A DNA stretch of 64,000 nt from Diphasiastrum complanatum. Lineage: Eukaryota; Streptophyta; Lycopodiopsida; Lycopodiales; Lycopodiaceae. The translations under genes and the position numbers were made by a program. Shown piece after piece: positions 58,816 through 64,000 of the stretch. The stretch is taken from NCBI GenBank assembly GCA_029204225.1, contig CM055098.1, positions 24,679,367-24,743,366 of the forward strand. The letters run 5' to 3'. Positions within the stretch are counted from its first letter, which is position 1; the number at the start of each line of letters is the position of its first letter. The notes below the pieces were generated by a model. It ran no database searches and had not been told where the DNA came from. It saw only the letters and a program-made list of their open reading frames with translations.

Positions 58816-60147
58816 ATCAACAATGACATGTCTTGTGAAAAGGAATGTTCTCAAACTTACACTCTTTCAATGATGCTAAAAAGTTTGTCTTTACTGCAAA
58901 TGATGAAGAGTGTCAAATAGATGGTGTAGGCACCATCTCTTTGTGTCTAGAATCCTGAAAATGCTTGGATCTAGAAAATGTCCTTTATCTACCAATAATC
59001 ACCAAGAATATCCTTAGTGTTGGTTTGCTCTTAGAAAGTGGTTTGGATGTCCACTTTAAGCATGGTGTTTGTTTCATCTTGAAGAATGATGTTTGCATTG
59101 CAAAGGGATTTAAACATGGAAGATTGTTTAAGTTGGAATCTAGTGTTGCTTTTGAGAGGGTGAGCTTGGCAAAGGAGGAGCTCACTCAAGAGGAGATCTT
59201 GGCAAAGTGTGATTTTGCTTGCATTGAGGAGGAGCATCAAAAGGAGGAAGATCTTGAGGATCAGCCTCAAAGCATGAGAGTTCCAAGGGAGTCCTCAATG
59301 ACAATGGTCGAGTCATCAAATTGCATGCAAATTGTCCGTTCAAGTGTGCATCTTGCAAGGGTGGTGAGCATTGGAGAGTCTACTATCTTCGGATACTTTT
59401 TGGAAAGTATTAGTAGACATGAGATGACTTGTTTCATATAACTATTTTTGTAATAGTTTGAATAGAGTCATAAAAGATGAAACATCATTTTCTTTGGAAA
59501 TATTTGTGTCCACATGCTTTGTGTATGATCATTCCAATGTAAGGACCAAAGATTATCCTATTTCAATTATAGGAGAAATTGTAGTGTTTTGCTCTTCAAG
59601 TAGAGTGTGTAGAAACTACTTGTTTTCCATCAAAGAAGCTGTCAATGGTGAAAATGTGATCTTTCAAAAGTGGAATATTTGTAAACTTGAAGAAGCACCT
59701 TTGGATCAACACGTTATTCAATTCATTGATGGTTGGGAGTCAAGTCAAGTGGATCAAGCTCAAGACCCGAGGACTCCAAGAAAAACCTTGAGTATCAAGA
59801 TGGAGCCATCAAGGCTCAATCATATGGATTAAGCAAGGCAAGTTGTCTTTGGCAACATTATTGATGCACTTAATATCTTAATTGATGTATCTTCAAGGCA
59901 CAAAATGCCTTGGAATCCATGGCTTGGCATGATGTATAGTTTCTGAAGTGTGCTACATGTATATAGACACATTTGTGGAACATCTTGTAAGGGATCCTTT
60001 AAGAGGTGGTGAAAGATCCTTCATGGACATTCTCTATTGGAGTCTCAAAAGTTCCTTGTTTGTAGCTAGATTTTCTAGACACTTCTAAAAGCATTCATTC
60101 ATCTAGCAAGAGAATTGTAGATAGATCAAGCTAAATTTGAGGAGGAG
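58816..60147 (+). mobile_element. Non-autonomous Copia-related element (family B), right copy
   Basis: It starts in the middle of a protease-like segment homologous to 2691-3023 (opposite strand), continues with the pre-integrase-like frame 58965-59441 (LDLENVLYLPIITKNILSVG, GLDVHFKHGVC, AKGFKHGRLFKLE), then the ORF at 59458-59832 and a purine tract gaggaggag before TGTGAAG at 60148. No integrase, RT or RNase H lies between protease and LTR. Confidence 0.65.
59458..59832 (+). pseudogene. Family B 3' ORF, unrecognised, about 124 codons
   Basis: The open frame holds STCFVYDHSNVRTKDYP, VVFCSSSRVCRNYLF and WNICKLEEAPLDQHVIQF. The first block is shared with the minus-strand copy at 1950-2168. I do not recognise a domain. 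It could be a degenerate piece of a Copia polyprotein or a captured host sequence. The ATG shown is uncertain, since the frame is open upstream for only a few codons. Confidence 0.4.
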
Positions 60148-60520
60148 TGTGAAGAATTGCCAAAAAATGGCAAATCTAGCTTGATAAAAAACCATGTAGA
60201 ACTTTGTAAATATTGTGTATAATTGGGTTCCACACATGGAAGGACAAAATGCCACATGAAAACCCACTCCTAATGTAATTTAGGTCAAGTCAAGAGAGTT
60301 GGTCATGTCTATTTGATGGTCATCTCTACTTTATAGGACCTACACCAAAGTTTAAGGTGAAAATTTGAGCAACTAGCTACCTACCAAGCATAACTCTACG
60401 ATCTAGGCTAGGGTTTCATTTTAGGGCAAGAAGAGTGAGTTAAATTCCTATTACATGCTGAGAATCACCTAACTTCAAGATGGAAGTCGAATTTGCTAAT
60501 CACTACTGAAGGTTATCCCA
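60148..60520 (+). repeat. Probable 3' LTR of family B (right end uncertain)
   Basis: It starts TGTGAAGAATTGCC directly after the purine tract gaggaggag. The right end is lost or unrecognised before the convergent Copia element that begins near 60523. Confidence 0.5.
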
Positions 60521-60522
60521 TA

Positions 60523-60612
60523 CCTAGTTGTACTTTTAATGTATTGAACGACTCTCTTGGCCATTCTCCTAGTTGTACTTTTAATGTACTGAACGACTCT
60601 CTTGGCCATTCT
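60523..60612. repeat. 45-bp tandem duplication, two copies
   Basis: 60523-60567 and 60568-60612 differ by one base (tattg/tactg). The unit is 15 codons, in frame with a minus-strand Copia RT-derived frame. Confidence 0.95.
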
Positions 60613-60618
60613 CCAATG

Positions 60619-61101
60619 CTACTCGTCTGGATTACCAGCAAATTGGCTAAGTGAGTATACCGCCAAAGTAATGTCAAGTCTAGTGCAAACTGCCAGGTAC
60701 ATGAGGCTGCCAATAAGGTTCTGGTATGGCACTGTTGCCATTCTTCCCTTTTCTGTATCATCTTTTGGGCAGTCATCCTTGGTCAATCTTGCTCTTGCTT
60801 CCATAGGAGTGCATTTCTCTTTGCACTCTGTCATCTTGTAATCTTTCAGAATCTTTAGCGCATATTTCTCTTGTGTTAGGTGGAGAGTTCACCTATCCAT
60901 GTCTATCTGTAGTCCCACACATATGTATGCTTCTCCAAGATCTGAAATGTCAAACTCATCAGATATCTGAGTTTTTATTTTTTGGATTAATTTCAAACAA
61001 TTCTCTATTATTAGAGAATCATCAACAAACAGTGTCATGCATACAAAACTATCACCATCTCTGATTGTATATATATTACAGTCAGATAAGAAGGCATGCA
61101 T
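60619..61101 (-). pseudogene. Copia reverse-transcriptase remnants
   Basis: FVCMTLFVDDSLIIEN (61040-60990) is the catalytic region with FVDD for YVDD, followed by FDISDLGEAYICVGLQI. In the next frame, PYQNLIGSLMYLAVCTRLDITLAV marks the block before RNase H. Frame break between them. Confidence 0.8.
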
Positions 61102-61364
61102 TCCGATTGAATTAAAATAAAGATCGATTCTACTGTGCCATGCTCTTGCGGTCTATTTCAATACATAAAATGCAATTTGTCAATCTGCATACAAATTTTG
61201 GATAATCCTCATCCACAAAACCTTTTGGTTGTGTCATATATATTTCTTTATCAATGTTCCCATATACGAATCCCATGAGTTTCTAGATTGTACCTCATTG
61301 GTCGAGTCACTGTCATCTGACGCCCTTCCACTACTGCTACTTCTGCAATTCCATATTGTCTTGC

Positions 61365-62289
61365 TTATACTTGAACTTGTACGTTCTGTCTCTGCCCCTC
61401 ATCTGGTGGCAGTACTAGTTGAGCTGGGGGATTAGCAAATGTCTCCTCAGCTTCACTTGTGTCTGTTCTGGCGAAATATGGGTACTGATGGAAATCAGCG
61501 CCAAATTCTCGATCAAATCTCGAGAACTGTCGTTTGTCAAACTTGACATCTCTACTCACAAGAATTTTCTTGGTCAGTGGATCGTACCCAACTGTCTCAG
61601 ATGGGTAGCCAATAAAGATGGCCTTGGAAGACTTTTCATCCAATTTTTTTCTCTTTTGATCTGGTGGTGCATATAGGCATCACATCCAAAGATCCTGACA
61701 TGTGAGAGGTCTGGCCTTTTGCCACGAACCATACTTCATATGGGGTCTTGCCCTTGACAGCCGTTGTCAATGTTCGATTCTACAGATGAGTTGAAGCTGC
61801 CACTACGACTTCCCAGAATTCCTTAGGCAATCTTGACTGAATCAACATGCACCGGGGTGCATCCATTACGGTCTTGTTCTTCCTTTCCACCACACCATTA
61901 TGTTGTGGGGTATAAGGAAAAGTGTACTACCTGGAAATGCCTTCCTTTTTGTAGTGCTCTTTGAACTCGTTGGTAGTGTATTCCCCTCCATTGTCAGATC
62001 GTAGTGCCTTCAATTTGCTTTGTAGCTGCCTTTCTACGTAGGCTTGAAAGCACTTGAACTTTACAAAGACCTTTGATTCTAATTTCAGAAAATAAATCAG
62101 AGTCATATGACTGTAATCATCAATAAATGTGACAAAATATCTTGATCCTAATATTGAGTCAACCGCCATTGGTCCACACAGATCTGAATGTACCAGGTCA
62201 AGTGGCGCCTTTTCTCTGGTTGCTTGCCCCGAAAAAGATTCTCGGCTCTGTTTTCCTAGAGCAAACATCCGGATGTGGTTGGGTAACAT
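61365..62289 (-). pseudogene. Copia integrase
   Basis: The frame at 61927-62289 has HSDLCGPM with the first catalytic Asp intact, YFVTFIDDYSHM and LRSDNGGEYTTNEF with the second. Continuing in other frames come a catalytic-Glu region (VVERKN-like, about 61890) and PSETVGYDPLTKKILVSRDVKFD at 61365-61643. Unlike the integrases at 12127 and 58192, this one keeps the first Asp. Confidence 0.8.
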
Positions 62290-62419
62290 TCACCCCGGTC
62301 ACTAGACCTTCCTTTGTCATCTAATAGAGCATTTTCATGTTGATATGCCCCATTATTTTGTGCCATAGTTCTGATTTGTTGTCATAAGAGGTGGTAGTTA
62401 ATGCATTATCCACTCCCTC

Positions 62420-63673
62420 TTAAACTGTGACCTGGTACAAATTGCTCCTTCTGGGGGCAGTAATAATGACCTTGTTAGAGCATCCGTCATGTGCTCTACA
62501 TTCGTTCTGATCAAAATAGATCTTCATGCCCAAATCTGCCATTCTTGCGACAGATAACAGGTTCTTCTTCAATGATGGCACATATAGAGCCCCATCAAGA
62601 TCTTTGTGTCCATTAGGCGTCATCATCTGGATTATTCCAGTTCTTTCCACGTTATGTTGGCTATCATCACTAAGCTTGACTGATCTAGATGTGCAGCTTG
62701 GTTGAAACTTTTGTAGGAGTTCTTTCCTACATGTAACATGGACAGTAGCTCGAGAATCTATTATTATCTTGAAACAATTCTCTTGTGTGAGATATGCATT
62801 GTCTCCTCCCTCTGTCATCACAAATGTGTTGGCATCTTCCTCTTGTTGTGGGGATGATTCTGCTGCGTGCACACTGTCCTTCCTAAGATTCTTTCCTTTG
62901 AAAGCCTTTGACTTAGAATTGTACCAACACTCACTTGCATAGTGTCCTGTCTTCTAATAGTGATAGCATGTAACATCCTTCTTGTCCTGCTTCTTATAAC
63001 CGCCTACATTCTTTGCTTCTAGCTGGTTCTTACATCTGGAGAAATCTCCTCGCTGAGTGTTCTTCCCTTTTGTTTTAACAAATAGGGCCTTCTCATCGTT
63101 TTCAGCCTACTATCGTATCAACTTTTTCTCTACGACAGCCTTTGCTGCATCGTCAAAGGTAGTATTAGGAGATCGCACTAAGATTGTTCTTAATGACTGG
63201 TAGGCCTGTCGAAGTGATCTGATCAAAAACATAAATTGTTGTGCAGGTGGTATTATGTGCTGCACTCCTGCTACCGGTAGCTATGCAAAGATGGCTTTCA
63301 TCTTGTTCACATGTGACTCAAGATCGGCACCATCCCAGTTTAAGCTGAACAATTGATTTGTTAGATACGAGACCTTTGTCTTTGCTTCATACTTTTTCTA
63401 CAGGCTTTGCCAGATCTGCCGACTGTGGTCAAGATCGTCAACATTCATCAGGATTTCTTCTGTCAATGACAAAGTAATAAGAGCAACTACTTTATCATCC
63501 TTTGTTCTCCATTCGTTGATCCTGACTTCATTCTCTTCTAGCATTGCTTCAGTGCCATCAATGACGCCCCATAAACCTTCTCCTTTTAGGAGAATCATGG
63601 TTCTTCTTTTCCAGTGACCGTAGTTCGATCCATCAAGAATCACAGTGATTTTCTGTGAAATATTGGAGGCCAT
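62420..63673 (-). pseudogene. Copia gag and protease with in-frame stops
   Basis: Gag begins at the ATG at 63673 (MASNISQKITVILDGSNYGHWK, motif LDGSNYGHW). It stays nearly in one frame with stops near 63395 and 63300, has the knuckle CYHY-stop-KTGHYASEC near 62955, and the protease context IIDSRATVHVT (Gly to Arg change, as in family B). It ends LYVPSLKKNLLSVARMADLG and the NLYQ strand. Confidence 0.75.
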
Positions 63674-63721
63674 TCTGGCCTGTCTTGGAGTTCCACTCCA
63701 AAAACCTCGCTCTGATACCAC

Positions 63722-64000
63722 TGATAGAAAAATGCGGAAGCTCAAATGTAGAAACAAGAATTATCTAGTTTCTACTACTGCAACATATGGCAGACAACAA
63801 TTACAGATTTACTGCATGAGAATGGAAATAATAGGCGGAAGAGAGAATGAATCAATCAGACAAAAAACAATTGCAGATTATTGAGTCTAATGCACTCTTC
63901 CATTTATATCATCTGAATTACAGATTTACAACAAAACTTGTGCGCTGTTTGGATCTCAAACAGCGCGTTACCGCAAGAGAGCTACTCTCTCTTACGCATA
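63722..64000 (-). repeat. Copia 5' LTR, cut by the window edge
   Basis: It starts one base beyond the primer-binding site, reading tgatag on the plus strand (CA end on the element's strand). It extends past 64000, and the TG end is not visible. Confidence 0.6.

Larger units (their letters stand above)
60619..63720 (-). mobile_element. Copia element, minus strand, deleted in RT, runs off the window
   Basis: The primer-binding site is at 63709-63720 (gctctgatacca), then gag (63673 to about 62900), protease (about 62800-62420), pre-integrase, integrase (62289-61365) and RT remnants (61101-60889 and 60834-60619). About 260 bases or less remain between integrase and the later RT motif, so most of RT is deleted. 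Several stops and frameshifts interrupt it. The 5' LTR begins at 63722 and continues beyond the window. Confidence 0.85.

Noticed and set aside
1-64000. tRNA, rRNA or CRISPR features
   Set aside because: I found no convincing cloverleaf, rRNA segment or regular spacer array. The tRNA-like matches are only 12-base primer-binding sites.
1-64000. A new multi-gene functional system
   Set aside because: The three intact genes (DCP5 and two lipases) belong to known families with no visible functional link. The remainder is decayed transposons.

Overview
This is nuclear DNA of a seed plant. The evidence is a split decapping-5 gene with plant splice sites, two plastid-type class III lipase genes, Copia retrotransposons primed by initiator-Met tRNA, and hAT-like miniature elements. 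The very long, transposon-filled introns (one is 11.7 kb) and the dominance of decayed Copia and LINE debris point to a large-genome plant, most likely a gymnosperm. That placement is inference, and I cannot name the species. I see only three intact host genes. Most of the rest is old transposon sequence in several layers.

Layout. 1-3.9 kb: a TRIM-like element with 73-bp terminal repeats, then a minus-strand non-autonomous Copia relative (called family B here). 3.9-7.2 kb: sequence without genes, with one 294-bp hAT-like MITE. 7.35-28.70 kb, minus strand: a complete decapping 5 (DCP5/LSM14-like) gene in eight exons encoding 634 residues. Its intron 5 holds a LINE on the gene's own strand, split by a plus-strand Copia element, which is itself split by a hAT-like element that carries microsatellites. 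Intron 1 holds a 1.16-kb GC-rich hAT-like element. A 117-bp module with TATA-like and GGCCCA motifs is duplicated just upstream of the gene. 29-44 kb: no host gene, but fragments of Gypsy and Copia polymerases, simple repeats and an LTR. 44.3-46.0 kb (minus) and 51.8-53.5 kb (plus): two intronless, intact phospholipase A1-Igamma/DAD1-like genes, head to head, on a large inverted duplication that includes about 0.8 kb of upstream DNA each. 54.9-64 kb: a plus-strand Copia element truncated into a second family B copy, then a convergent minus-strand Copia element that runs off the right edge.

How the genes relate. DCP5 acts in cytoplasmic mRNA decapping and translational repression in P-bodies. 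The two lipases are predicted plastid acyl hydrolases that release fatty acids from galactolipids and phospholipids, a step that can feed oxylipin (jasmonate) synthesis. Nothing in the window links DCP5 to the lipases. I found no convincing new multi-gene system. The least explained items are the 3' ORF shared by the two family B copies, the families of elements with 8-bp target duplications, and the degenerate short-word arrays that recur in leaders and LTRs.
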